This document shows, one piece after another, positions 56,201 through 63,505 of a stretch of DNA of 64,000 nucleotides. Source of the DNA: an uncultured Phycisphaerales bacterium. GTDB lineage: Bacteria; Planctomycetota; Phycisphaerae; Tepidisphaerales; Tepidisphaeraceae. The notes beneath the pieces are model-generated. The model had not been told where the DNA came from, did no database searches, and saw only the letters and a program-made list of their open reading frames with translations. Numbering within the stretch: position 1 is the first letter of the stretch; the number at the start of each line of letters is the position of its first letter. Where the stretch lies: NCBI GenBank assembly GCA_903871935.1, contig CAIQIQ010000106.1, forward strand, positions 62,001 to 126,000, given 5' to 3'. Made by a program: the position numbers and the translations under genes.

Positions 56201-57259
56201 CTCGCTGATGGTTACATTTGCCAGCATCAATGCGCCGTCAAACTGGTAGACCCCGCCGCCATAGTCGAACGCTGTGTTCCCGCCAATCGTTACATCCGTC
56301 AGTGTCGAGATACCTTGGAACTGATGAAACCCACCGCCGAAACTGGTGGCCGTGTTTCCGCTGATCGTAACGTTTGCCAGCGTTGAAGTGCCATCGCGCT
56401 GGGATATGCCGCCTCCTTCGGCCGCGACATTTCCGCCGATCGTCACGCCTGTGAGGATGCAACGACTGTTCCATAGGCCCAGCCCGCCGCCATCAGTGGT
56501 CGCCGTGTTCCCACTGATCGCCACGTTTGTCAGCGTTGCGGCGCCTTCATACTCGTATAGCCCACCGCCGTCGGATGCGGAGTTCTCAGTGATCGTCACG
56601 TTTGTCAACGTTGAGGCGCCATAGCGCTGCAGCATTCCGCCGCCGTAGCCAAAAGATGATAGAGAGTTGCCGCTGATCTCCACGTCCGTCAGCGTCAAGG
56701 CACCATAACACTGATATAGCCCGCCGCCGCCATCAATGGCAATGCCGTGCGTCAGCACCATCCCGCCGAGACCGACAATGGTCGTGCTGCCATCGCTGCC
56801 GACGGACACCACCCCACATAGGTTGTTCGCATCGAGGGTCAGCGGTTGGCTGCCATAGCCGACAATATTGATTGCCCCCTGGGTTGAGAGAATGTCGATT
56901 GCGATCTGGCCAGAGGGACTGGCGTAGCTGATTGTGTTCTGGGCGTCGGTCGTGCGCACCACGACCAGATCCGGCAGAGTGGTTAAGGCGGCCGCGGCGA
57001 TGGCGGCCTGGAGGTTGGCGGCACTGAGTTGGTCGGGGGTGATCTCGATCAGGTTTATCTGAGTTGTGTCTTCGGGTAAGGCGAACTGGGGATAGAGGGC
57101 GCGGATGTCGGAGTATTCGGCGGGGGTGATGCTTAAGAGCCTTCTGGGCTCAAGGTACTCTGCTGTTGCCCTTGGCCGGCGGCGCACCATCGGCGGCTTG
57201 GTCCGTTTGGTGGTTGCCTGCCCCATCCGAGATACCCGATATGTACGTACTGATTCCAC
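53291..57259 (-). CDS. LEPR-XLL protein with 32 beta-helix repeats and dockerin-like C-terminus
   Basis: 1,322 residues from GTG 57259, chosen because GGAGG lies 7 nt upstream and because this puts the LEPR-XLL motif LEPRRLLS at residues 36-43, as in the other LEPR-XLL protein here; ATG 57274 or 57226 are alternatives. After an N-terminal domain (~45-140) come about 32 copies of a ~33-residue unit of the type STLTNVTISGNTA-x-x-GGGMYQ, a right-handed parallel beta-helix like those of polymorphic outer membrane proteins. At the end, GDANGDRVVDAADRNQLQ and DYDGDGMIGGNDLREF form a dockerin-type pair of calcium loops. Probably exported and surface-attached, perhaps anchored through cohesin-like or sugar-binding partners. 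Confidence 0.88.
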   Translation of the reverse strand: MESVRTYRVSRMGQATTKRTKPPMVRRRPRATAEYLEPRRLLSITPAEYSDIRALYPQFALPEDTTQINLIEITPDQLSAANLQAAIAAAALTTLPDLVVVRTTDAQNTISYASPSGQIAIDILSTQGAINIVGYGSQPLTLDANNLCGVVSVGSDGSTTIVGLGGMVLTHGIAIDGGGGLYQCYGALTLTDVEISGNSLSSFGYGGGMLQRYGASTLTNVTITENSASDGGGLYEYEGAATLTNVAISGNTATTDGGGLGLWNSRCILTGVTIGGNVAAEGGGISQRDGTSTLANVTISGNTATSFGGGFHQFQGISTLTDVTIGGNTAFDYGGGVYQFDGALMLANVTISENTASGADGGGMYQSGGASTFTHVEFRGNAARRSGGGLYLLSGNCALADVTMDGNAASEGGGGGAYLWWDDPGEALALTSMTVSGNSAPAGAGLYLSGRNFSLADMTISGNTATQSGGGMVVAADTSTLTNVTIRGNTAVTYGGGLYQDAGTSTLTNVTIVENSASEDGGGMYQDNGTSTLTNVTISQNSSHSPDWPYGRGGGGVYLHEANSTLTNVTISGNTAFEGGGVYQYDSTSTLTNVTIRGNSATDGGGMYQYQYEGTSTLTNVTIFENTASDAGGGIWQWYGASTLMNVAINGNTARFGGGIHVRDMTLTLSDVTISENTASDYGGGVNQYQGTSTLTNVTIAGNASVYGGGIYQCSGGSTLTDSTISGNQSAYGGGMYEDNGDSTLTNVTISGNSAHVPEGFYGTGGGICLRDGTVMLTDVLVTGNTAEEGGGIYQSAGTSTLLSVAISNNTASSDGAGMYLSYSTTMLTDTTISENTAFYSGGGIYQFGGTSTLTNVTIDGNTATNDDGGGLYQNEGISTLTNVTVRTNSASLSGGGIYQSSAASTLTHVIITNNAASQEGGGICLNDCTSTLTSVTISGNTASIAGADGGGVYQSTGTAELTNVMISGNAASYGGGIYLNNGTSTLANVTIDGNRATNDGGGMYQSGGTSTLTNVTIARNKAVYYGGGVDLEDGELFLFNSIVAQNMVEDIREQNGGVSASRSLIGDGSTSSPRNGVHGNLVGTHYKPLDPQFVNISGTDWTKWDLRLWPTSPALNKGSNSRVLKEMRTDLAGNKRIASGRVDIGAYEFQKRLPIARISINAGAVQRSMVTQVVVVFSMRVTLDDGSVSVLLARGDETGTVVHVKNPTGDKKTYVVTFGGDDVIGGSLADGLYDLVVHGEHVRDMAGHTLSGDYSRRFHRSFGDANGDRVVDAADRNQLQIALSPFGRKLRSVFDYDGDGMIGGNDLREFLSVYGTWKDYA
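54140..56750 (-). repeat. 32-copy internal tandem repeat (~100 bp unit) within the beta-helix gene
   Basis: Units of roughly 99-117 bp built around GTCACGTTCGTCAGCGTCGA (plus strand) recur through this span with varied linkers. They encode the STLTNVTISGNTA-type repeat. The DNA repeats make the gene prone to copy-number change. Confidence 0.8.
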
Positions 57260-57485
57260 GCGTATGCCTCCCATGCCCGTGGTGGTTGGCCGGCTAGCTC
57301 GACCGGCCGCGCATGTGCACCCGCCACCACAGGTGCAGCGTATCAGTTGGCAAGAGGGGTCGCAATGCGGTGCTGACCGGATGCCTGCCGTTTATTCAAT
57401 CCCAGTCCGAAGATTGACCTCACGCGGCCTTCGGCTCTGAGGCTCAGGCTCGAAGAGAGAACGCAGAGAGATTTGCGTCAATTGC

Positions 57486-58952
57486 TCATGCGGCGATTTC
57501 CTCGAGGATGGGGGAAGGTGCGCGAGTTGGTGCTGCGAGGTCGGGCTCTGGCGCGAGTTGGAGGGTGGCCCCGCCCACGCTGTGGGTGGGTTTCTGTGTG
57601 GGAATGGGCGAAGGTGCGCAGGTTGTCGGCGCGAGTGCGCCGGGTTGGGATTGGGCAGCGGCGGGGAGTTGCCAGTACCAGCAGTCGGCGTCGCGGAAGA
57701 TGCGCAGGTTCATTTCTGTAGCGGCGCGACGGATGGTGCCCCAGGAGAGACCGGCGGCGATGACCTGGGCGCGGATGGAGTTGTCGGGTGGCTTTTTGTG
57801 GTTGCCGACGGGGAGGGCGCCTTTGCTTAAAAGGTCGGTGAGGAACTTCTGGGCTTGCAGGCGGGCGTGGGGGATGGGGCCGGGACGGCGGCGGATGAGC
57901 TGGAGGTAGGCGCTGTAGGTCAGAGGAGAGGAAGAGGATTGGAGATTGGAAATTGGAGATTGGAGATTCAGAAGAGGAGTCGGGCCAGAGGGCTTGAGTT
58001 GGAGGGTGGGGATGGGGGTGGGGAGGGTGTTTTTGAGGCAGAAGAGGTAGCGGTGGTCTTGGGATTGGGGGTCGGGGGCGAGGAGGAAGACTCGGCGGCA
58101 GACTTCGTTGAGGGTGCCTAAGAGGGCGGTGCGGAAGGGGTTAAGGCCGATCCTGGGGATGGGGGTGATCAGGACGATGGCGACTTCGCGCTGGCGAGCC
58201 ACCTGCAGGAGGTTGTAGAGCTGACGCTGGAGAGTGCTGCGGGTCGGCCGGGCTTCGTAGGTGTAGAGCATCTCGGCACTGTCGATGATGACCAGGCGGA
58301 TGCTTTTGTGTTCGTGGAGCATGCGGTCGAGGAAGCCACAGTCTTTGAGGGTGAATGGCCGGCGGATGGGGGAAGGATCGGCGGGATCATCGTCGGGGAC
58401 GATCATCTCGGAGAGGACGAGGATGCGGTTGGGGTCAGCGCCGGCCGAGAGAAGACGGGGACGCAGGACGTCGCCTTCATCGCGGGCGGAGATCAGGAGG
58501 GCGGTGGGGAGGACGGGGTCGACGGGGGAGGGTTCGGGGACGAGGGGGAGGTTGGGGTCCCAGTCGGGGTCGTCGGGGTCGGGGATTAGTTCTTCGGGGA
58601 GGAAGTCAGAAGAAGAGGGGGAGACAAGGGGAGTGGGAGAGGGGGAGAGAGAAGAAGAGGGCGAGAGGGTGGGAGTGGGAGAGGGCGGGACCGCGAGAGC
58701 GGCGGCGTCCGGTGCTCCCGGCGGCGGGGGCAACGGGGTTACGTCCAGGAGGTGGTTGAGGGGGGCGGTTTGGGCGAGGAGACGGCAGGCGAGGTCGGTG
58801 AGGCCGACGCCGGAGGGGCCGGTGATGAGGGTGAGGCGATGGCAGGGAATGAGGTCGGGGACGGCCCAGAGGATGGGGAGTTTGGAGAGGTCGGCGACGG
58901 TGTCGAGTTCGGCGTGAACGTCTTCCTTGATCAGGAATGGATGGTAGCGCAT
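57486..58952 (-). CDS. RecA/AAA-fold protein with altered Walker A and low-complexity inserts
   Basis: 488 residues. It has the layout of RepA/RAD55-like ATPases: LTLITGPSGVGLTDLACRLL near residues 41-58 in place of Walker A, LISARDEGDVLRPRLLSAGAD, and LVIIDSAEMLYTYEARPTRSTLQRQLYNLLQVAR with the Walker B aspartate near residue 224. The Walker A lysine is replaced by leucine (G-V-G-L-T), so ATP hydrolysis is doubtful. Two low-complexity inserts, SPSPTP-rich (~85-150) and NLQSPISNLQSSSS, are encoded by simple DNA repeats. The C-terminal part looks like a winged-helix region (~370-420). A sigma70-like promoter at 59021-59048 and AAAGGGG before ATG 58952 indicate expression. Confidence 0.8.
   Translation of the reverse strand: MRYHPFLIKEDVHAELDTVADLSKLPILWAVPDLIPCHRLTLITGPSGVGLTDLACRLLAQTAPLNHLLDVTPLPPPPGAPDAAALAVPPSPTPTLSPSSSLSPSPTPLVSPSSSDFLPEELIPDPDDPDWDPNLPLVPEPSPVDPVLPTALLISARDEGDVLRPRLLSAGADPNRILVLSEMIVPDDDPADPSPIRRPFTLKDCGFLDRMLHEHKSIRLVIIDSAEMLYTYEARPTRSTLQRQLYNLLQVARQREVAIVLITPIPRIGLNPFRTALLGTLNEVCRRVFLLAPDPQSQDHRYLFCLKNTLPTPIPTLQLKPSGPTPLLNLQSPISNLQSSSSPLTYSAYLQLIRRRPGPIPHARLQAQKFLTDLLSKGALPVGNHKKPPDNSIRAQVIAAGLSWGTIRRAATEMNLRIFRDADCWYWQLPAAAQSQPGALAPTTCAPSPIPTQKPTHSVGGATLQLAPEPDLAAPTRAPSPILEEIAA
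57937..57970. repeat. Simple repeat (GATTGGAAATTGGAGATT type) inside the RecA-fold gene
   Basis: Tandem copies of a GGAGATT/GGAAATT unit. On the minus strand it encodes the NLQSPISNLQ segment, an insertion in the protein. Confidence 0.6.
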
Positions 58953-59020
58953 AGAGAGAAGCCCCTTTCGTGAAAAGAGAGTTAGTGCGTTCGAGAGATA
59001 CCCCAGTTGTCAGGTTGGGT

Positions 59021-59048
59021 ATTATACTTGTGTTCGGTATATAATCAA
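59021..59048 (-). promoter_or_regulatory. Sigma70-like promoter for the RecA-fold gene
   Basis: On the minus strand TTGATT (59043-59048), a 16-bp spacer and TATAAT (59021-59026). About 70 bp upstream of ATG 58952. Confidence 0.55.
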
Positions 59049-59107
59049 GCCGAAGTTCGGTAGTTTTGCGGGAGCGGTATAAGTTCGGGTTGGATAAGGA
59101 GTTAGGA

Positions 59108-59151
59108 AGAAGATTGGCTACAGAAAGCACAAAAGGCACAAGGAGTAGAAG
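59108..59151. repeat. Dispersed repeat related to the arms at 32552-32645
   Basis: AGAAGATTGGCTACAGAAAG, then CACAAAAGGCACAAGGAG, matches the left arm of the 32.5-kb element. It lies in the 414-bp gap 58953-59366, otherwise non-coding except for the promoter. Confidence 0.5.
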
Positions 59152-59366
59152 TGGTGCGAGGGGCCAGATACGGGCGAGCACGCAGGAGACCAGGACCTCA
59201 CGCCAACACAGAACCGTCGATTCCCGAGTTGCTGATTTGAAAGCCGGCGAGCGCCGTCGGCGACTAAAGCGCATGGTGGGCAGAGATGGCAGCGTATTTC
59301 AAGCGGGCGGGAGGGGCTGATGCCAGGCTCTGTACCCGTGCGTTTGCGGCAGATGGTCGTCGCCGA

Positions 59367-59798
59367 TCAGGGATTCGAACCTTGGGTGGGTCGGCCGGCT
59401 TTCTGCCAGGCCAGAATGCCGCCCTGAAGGTCGAAGAGGCCGGGAAAGCCGAGTTCCCGCATTTGATCGCATGCGTTCTTGCTGCGACGGCCACTGCGAC
59501 AGTACACGAGATAGGTCTTATCCTTAGGCAAAGCGCGGATCTTCTGCTGGAAATCGGGGGCGTTGAAGTCGATCAGGGTCGCGCCGGCGAGATGGCCGGC
59601 AGCAAATTCCTCATTGGTGCGGACGTCGAGGAGGACGTGGCCAGGCTTGCCAATGAGCGAGGCAAACTCGCTGGGGGAGATGGCGGCGCCGATCTGCCGG
59701 GTGGTGGGCTGCGTGGCCGGTGCGGCGGGGGTTTGGGCGAAAGAGATTGCGGTCAGCAGGCAGGCGGCGAGGATTGCACAGATTCGAGCAGTTTTCAT
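59367..59798 (-). CDS. Secreted single-domain rhodanese
   Basis: 143 residues from ATG 59798. The preceding GTG at 59810 is disfavoured because the AGGAG lies directly against it and fits the ATG better. Signal peptide ICAILAACLLTAISFAQ. The rhodanese domain covers ~38-135: LLDVRTNEEFAAGHLAGATLIDF and the active-site loop VYCRSGRRS with Cys100. Such domains transfer sulfane sulfur or carry a redox cysteine in the periplasm. The C-terminus ends QGSNP. The divergent secreted glycosidase gene starts 88 bp away. Confidence 0.92.
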   Translation of the reverse strand: MKTARICAILAACLLTAISFAQTPAAPATQPTTRQIGAAISPSEFASLIGKPGHVLLDVRTNEEFAAGHLAGATLIDFNAPDFQQKIRALPKDKTYLVYCRSGRRSKNACDQMRELGFPGLFDLQGGILAWQKAGRPTQGSNP

Positions 59799-59886
59799 GG
59801 TTGTTTTCACTCCTGGTTAAGCTCTCCTGGTCCGTAGAGCACATCTCCTGTTGCGTAGCAGTATAATGGCGGGCAAGGAGAATCGC

Positions 59887-61629
59887 ATGATCCGCAGTGG
59901 CTTTAAGGCTTTGGTTTGCATGCTGGCGGTGTTGGTGGCCGGGGCGCGGGCGTCGGGACAGGCGCAGACGGCGGCGGTGCCGGTGAAGGTGACGGAGAAG
60001 TGGGTTTTCGTGTGGAACAAGGCGGTTGGTGACGAGCAGTGGGACAAGACGGCGGCACTCATCGAGCGGATCGCCAAGGCGGGGTACACGACGGCGTTCC
60101 TGTCCGATGGAATGGTGTACAAGCCGGACATCGCCAGCGATATGGAGAGCCAGAAGCGTGTGCAGCGGCTGATCAAAGCGTGCCGAGAGCAGAACCTGAA
60201 GGTGGTGATGGCCTCGGCGTCCAGTCCACTGGCATATGACCCGACCCTGGCGGAAGGGATGCCGGTGGTGGATGCGCCGTTTGTGGTGAAGGATGGGAAA
60301 GTGGTTCCGGGCGAGCTGGAGATGTCCGTGGATAACCCGTCGTTCGAGACGGCCGGGAAGGATGGCGTGCCCGAGAGATGGTTCATGGAGTTTGCGCCCA
60401 AGGCGTTTGCGGTGGACAACCAGGGAGCATTCGATGGCAAGACCTGCATTCGCATGACCGACATCAAAGGTGTCGTGCCCGAGGATGCCTGCGTGATCAC
60501 GCAGACGATCAAGGTGAAGAAGCACCGGTACTATCACATGACAGCGCAGATCAAGACGAAGGATTTCGAGAATCCCGGCTCGGTCATGTTTGGGCCGACG
60601 GTCGGGCCTCCGGGCGACCGCTATGGCCTGAATCACAACATCTTCGACGTGGCCAAGACGCAGGACTGGAAGAAGTACGAGATCATCTTCGACACGATGG
60701 ACCGGGAAGAGATCGATTTGCACCTGGGCGCGTGGGGCGCGGGCAAAGGAACGATCTGGTTCGACGATGTGCGGATCGAGCCCGGCGGGCTGGTGAATCT
60801 GATTCGGCGCGACAGCCTGCCCCTGAGGGTGACCAGCGATGATGGATCGGTTACCTACGAAGAAGGGAAGGATTTTAGCGCGGTACATGATGAGAAAACG
60901 GGACATGTTGGCCCGCTGGGTAATTTTAACCGCTGGCATGAGGCGCCGGTGATTAGCATTGTAGAAGGCGGGAAGATTAGGCCGGGACAGACGCTGCGGC
61001 TGAGCTATTATCATTCGGTGATGACGTATGACTGGGGAGTCATGCACTGCCTGAATGAGCCCAAGACGCGGGAGATCGCACAGCAGCAGCTCCATCTCAT
61101 CCACACGCTCTTTGGCCCGGATGGGTATTTCATGCCCTACGATGAGATGCGCTTCCAGGGGTGGGACCGGGGATGCCAGCAATCGAACAAGACACCGGGA
61201 CAGGCATTGGCGGAAGATGTGAAGTTCCATACGGCCGCGATCCGCAAGGAAGGTCCGGGCAAGCCGATCTATGTGTGGAATGACATGTTCGACCCCAATC
61301 ACAATGCGGGGAAGGCGAAGCATTACTACCTGGTGAAGGGGAATGATCCGTGGTGGGGATCGTGGGAGGGGCTGGACAAGGATGTGATCATCATAAACTG
61401 GATGAGCGAGGCGGCGGCCCGGCGCAAGAGCCTGGAGTTCTTCGCGGGGCGCGGGAACAAGCAGATCCTGGCCGGGTTTTATGATGCGCCGATCGAGAAC
61501 ATCGTGCCCTGGCTGGAAGATGCATCGCATGTGGAGGGCGTGCAGGGAGTTATGTACACGACCTGGGCGGATGATTTTTCCAAGCTGGAGGCTTGGATGG
61601 GGAAGGTGATGGAGGCCAGCGCGAAGTAA
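59887..61629 (+). CDS. Secreted putative glycosidase with an internal carbohydrate-binding module
   Basis: 580 residues from ATG 59887, preceded by AAGGAG and a TATAAT (59862-59867). Signal peptide (SGFKALVCMLAVLVAGARASGQ). A TIM-barrel-like start (FVWNKAVGDEQW, TTAFLSDGMVYKPD) is interrupted at ~135-300 by a beta-sandwich (VDNPSFETAGKDGVPERW, GLVNLIRRD) of CBM22/CBM4 type, after which the barrel continues (YDWGVMHCLNEPK, YDEMRFQGW, VWNDMFDPNHNAG). The acidic residues in YDEM and NDMFD are candidates for catalysis. This arrangement resembles GH families such as GH20/84/18 relatives, but I cannot name the family with certainty. It likely attacks extracellular or periplasmic glycans. Confidence 0.7.
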   Translation: MIRSGFKALVCMLAVLVAGARASGQAQTAAVPVKVTEKWVFVWNKAVGDEQWDKTAALIERIAKAGYTTAFLSDGMVYKPDIASDMESQKRVQRLIKACREQNLKVVMASASSPLAYDPTLAEGMPVVDAPFVVKDGKVVPGELEMSVDNPSFETAGKDGVPERWFMEFAPKAFAVDNQGAFDGKTCIRMTDIKGVVPEDACVITQTIKVKKHRYYHMTAQIKTKDFENPGSVMFGPTVGPPGDRYGLNHNIFDVAKTQDWKKYEIIFDTMDREEIDLHLGAWGAGKGTIWFDDVRIEPGGLVNLIRRDSLPLRVTSDDGSVTYEEGKDFSAVHDEKTGHVGPLGNFNRWHEAPVISIVEGGKIRPGQTLRLSYYHSVMTYDWGVMHCLNEPKTREIAQQQLHLIHTLFGPDGYFMPYDEMRFQGWDRGCQQSNKTPGQALAEDVKFHTAAIRKEGPGKPIYVWNDMFDPNHNAGKAKHYYLVKGNDPWWGSWEGLDKDVIIINWMSEAAARRKSLEFFAGRGNKQILAGFYDAPIENIVPWLEDASHVEGVQGVMYTTWADDFSKLEAWMGKVMEASAK

Positions 61630-61642
61630 GCCGGCAGGCGCA

Positions 61643-63355
61643 TCAGCCGCGGGCAGCGCGATAGGCGCCGATGTCGGCGGTGGTTCTGTGTTCGTGCTGG
61701 AGATCCAGGGGCGCGAGTTCGCTGGGATCGCCGCAGCGACAGAGCATGGTTGATCCGGCTCTCGGGTGGAAATCGGGACGGTTTGGATTCAGTTTCCACC
61801 AGTTGCCCTCGATGAGGATCCAGGGCTCGTTGCTGGGACGGACGAAATGGGTGGCGATCGCATCAAGGGTCACGCCCAGTTTGCTGTGGTTCTCTTCGTC
61901 GCGATGTTTGGCCAGGGCGGCGAAATCCGCGGACAACTCTGGCGGATCGGACCAGGCGCTGCCTGGGGAATCCTTGGCGAAGGCGCGGTAGGCGGTGGCG
62001 TTGGCTACGTTGTAACCGGAGTCGAGGTCGCGCAGGCTTTGCGCGGTGACCTCGATCGAGGCGCCGCGATTGTTGATGAGGATGTTGTTGCGGAGGCGAT
62101 TGCCCCAGGCGCCGTTGACCAGCCCCACGGCGTAGCGGCCGGGCGTGTCCATCAACACGGTGTTGTGACGCACGAGGTTGCGATAGGTACCAAAGAGGAT
62201 CCTTTCGGGGGCGGCGGCGGCATCCTGGACGGAGCGAGCGCCTTGCATGATGGCGGCGTAATCGACGTGAGGGGCGCTGTCGTTGTACTGGGCGATGCCA
62301 TGGGCGGTGTTGTTGTAGATCAGGTTGTTCTGGATCACCGAGTCGTGCACGCCGGCGAGGTTAATGGCGCCGCCGCCGTTGACGCCGTTGCCGGTGAAGA
62401 CGTTCTCTTCGATGATGAAGTTGGGCCCGCGGCCGTCGGGGAAGTTGTTCTGGCCGTAGATCTCGGTGGCGGCCGCGAGCAGCCTGGCGACGTAATCGTG
62501 GGTTGGCTGGTACGGGGGATAATCCTTCATGGCGGAATGGCGCATCAGGATCGTGTGCAGCGAACAGAAACTGTCGAGGTTGCAGTGCAGGCCGCAGCCG
62601 CTGCTGGCGAAGAAGATGTTGCGGCGGACGCAGTAGTTGTCGGAGCCGTTGGAGATGTAGGCGCAATGCTCGCGGTTGGAGAGGGCAAAACAATTGTCCT
62701 GCATGAGCACGGTGTGCGAGTCGGTCGAGTGCATTCCCCAGACGCGGTGATTGTGGGAGAAGTTCTCCAAGAAGGCGACGTGATGGGTCATCTTGCCGGT
62801 GGAGCCGAAAGCGCCGCCGATGAGCATGCCGCTGGTGGTGCCGGACTGCGGCAAGCCCGGGCCGGTTGATCCGGCGATGTTGAAGCCCTGAATGACGGTG
62901 TAGCTTCCGCCGGGGATCCAGATGTGGTGATGACGCTGGCCGCGCTGCGAGGCATCGCTGATAGTGACCTCGCCCGGTGCGCCGATGGCCTTGATGTGGA
63001 TGTACTTTCCGTCGCCGGTATCGGGGCGCTGGTGGATCTCGAAGCCGGGGTAGGTTCCGGGCATGACGGCGATCAGGTCACCGCCGCGAGATTCATCCAC
63101 AGCATCCTGGATGGTTCGGAATAATCGCGCTACGGGATACTGGGCTTTGTCACCCGATGAGGCCGGCCGGGCGTTGAGATCCAAAGACTCCACAATGAGG
63201 GATTCCGGGCCGGCGGCGGTGGCGCTGACCAGCAGCAGGCGAGAATAGCGCTGCTGCACGTGGAAGCTTTGCCTGACCCACTCGTCGGAGTCGGTGGTGC
63301 GAAAGAATTGCGGAGAGGGGTCACGCACGAATGGAACCTGATCTTGCACGGTCAT
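61643..63355 (-). CDS. Right-handed beta-helix protein, no visible signal peptide
   Basis: 570 residues from ATG 63355 (GAGG 5 nt upstream; longer in-frame starts to 63469 have none). Residues ~75-480 contain beta-helix repeats: VARLFRTIQDAVDESRGGDLIAVMPGTYPGFEI, then YTVIQGFNIAGST, NFIIEENVFTGNG and DSVIQNNLIYNNTAHGI, characteristic of pectate lyase-like and pectin-type carbohydrate-binding folds. The N-terminus (MTVQDQVPFVRDPSPQFFRTTDSDEW) has no hydrophobic stretch, unusual for this fold which is mostly exported. It converges with the glycosidase gene (14-bp gap). Function is unknown; a polysaccharide lyase or a carbohydrate-binding scaffold is plausible. Confidence 0.8.
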   Translation of the reverse strand: MTVQDQVPFVRDPSPQFFRTTDSDEWVRQSFHVQQRYSRLLLVSATAAGPESLIVESLDLNARPASSGDKAQYPVARLFRTIQDAVDESRGGDLIAVMPGTYPGFEIHQRPDTGDGKYIHIKAIGAPGEVTISDASQRGQRHHHIWIPGGSYTVIQGFNIAGSTGPGLPQSGTTSGMLIGGAFGSTGKMTHHVAFLENFSHNHRVWGMHSTDSHTVLMQDNCFALSNREHCAYISNGSDNYCVRRNIFFASSGCGLHCNLDSFCSLHTILMRHSAMKDYPPYQPTHDYVARLLAAATEIYGQNNFPDGRGPNFIIEENVFTGNGVNGGGAINLAGVHDSVIQNNLIYNNTAHGIAQYNDSAPHVDYAAIMQGARSVQDAAAAPERILFGTYRNLVRHNTVLMDTPGRYAVGLVNGAWGNRLRNNILINNRGASIEVTAQSLRDLDSGYNVANATAYRAFAKDSPGSAWSDPPELSADFAALAKHRDEENHSKLGVTLDAIATHFVRPSNEPWILIEGNWWKLNPNRPDFHPRAGSTMLCRCGDPSELAPLDLQHEHRTTADIGAYRAARG

Positions 63356-63505
63356 ATGTCCTCGGCAAACTTGGAACAACTGGTACTGCGGCCGCTGGTT
63401 TCGGATCGTACACGAACTTCCGCGGGCAGACATCCCCAGGCTTGCGGAGTTGACGTCGGCAGCAAACACGGAACAATGGGCAGGTTCAACGAAAGGACCT
63501 TTACG

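Noticed and set aside
57508..58759. Several glycine/glutamate-rich plus-strand frames opposite the RecA-fold gene
   Set aside because: Explained by the GGAGG/GGGGA-type simple repeats on the strand opposite the proline/serine-rich part of the real gene.
59066..59320. 84-codon frame with arginine-rich translation (RRRLKRMVG)
   Set aside because: It overlaps the dispersed repeat at 59108-59151, has no ribosome binding site, and the composition is that of random GC-rich DNA.
59350..59400. GGGATTCGAACC on the plus strand, resembling a tRNA T-arm on the minus strand
   Set aside because: It falls at the 3' end of the rhodanese gene (QGSNP stop); no matching acceptor stem, anticodon arm or D-arm is found next to it.
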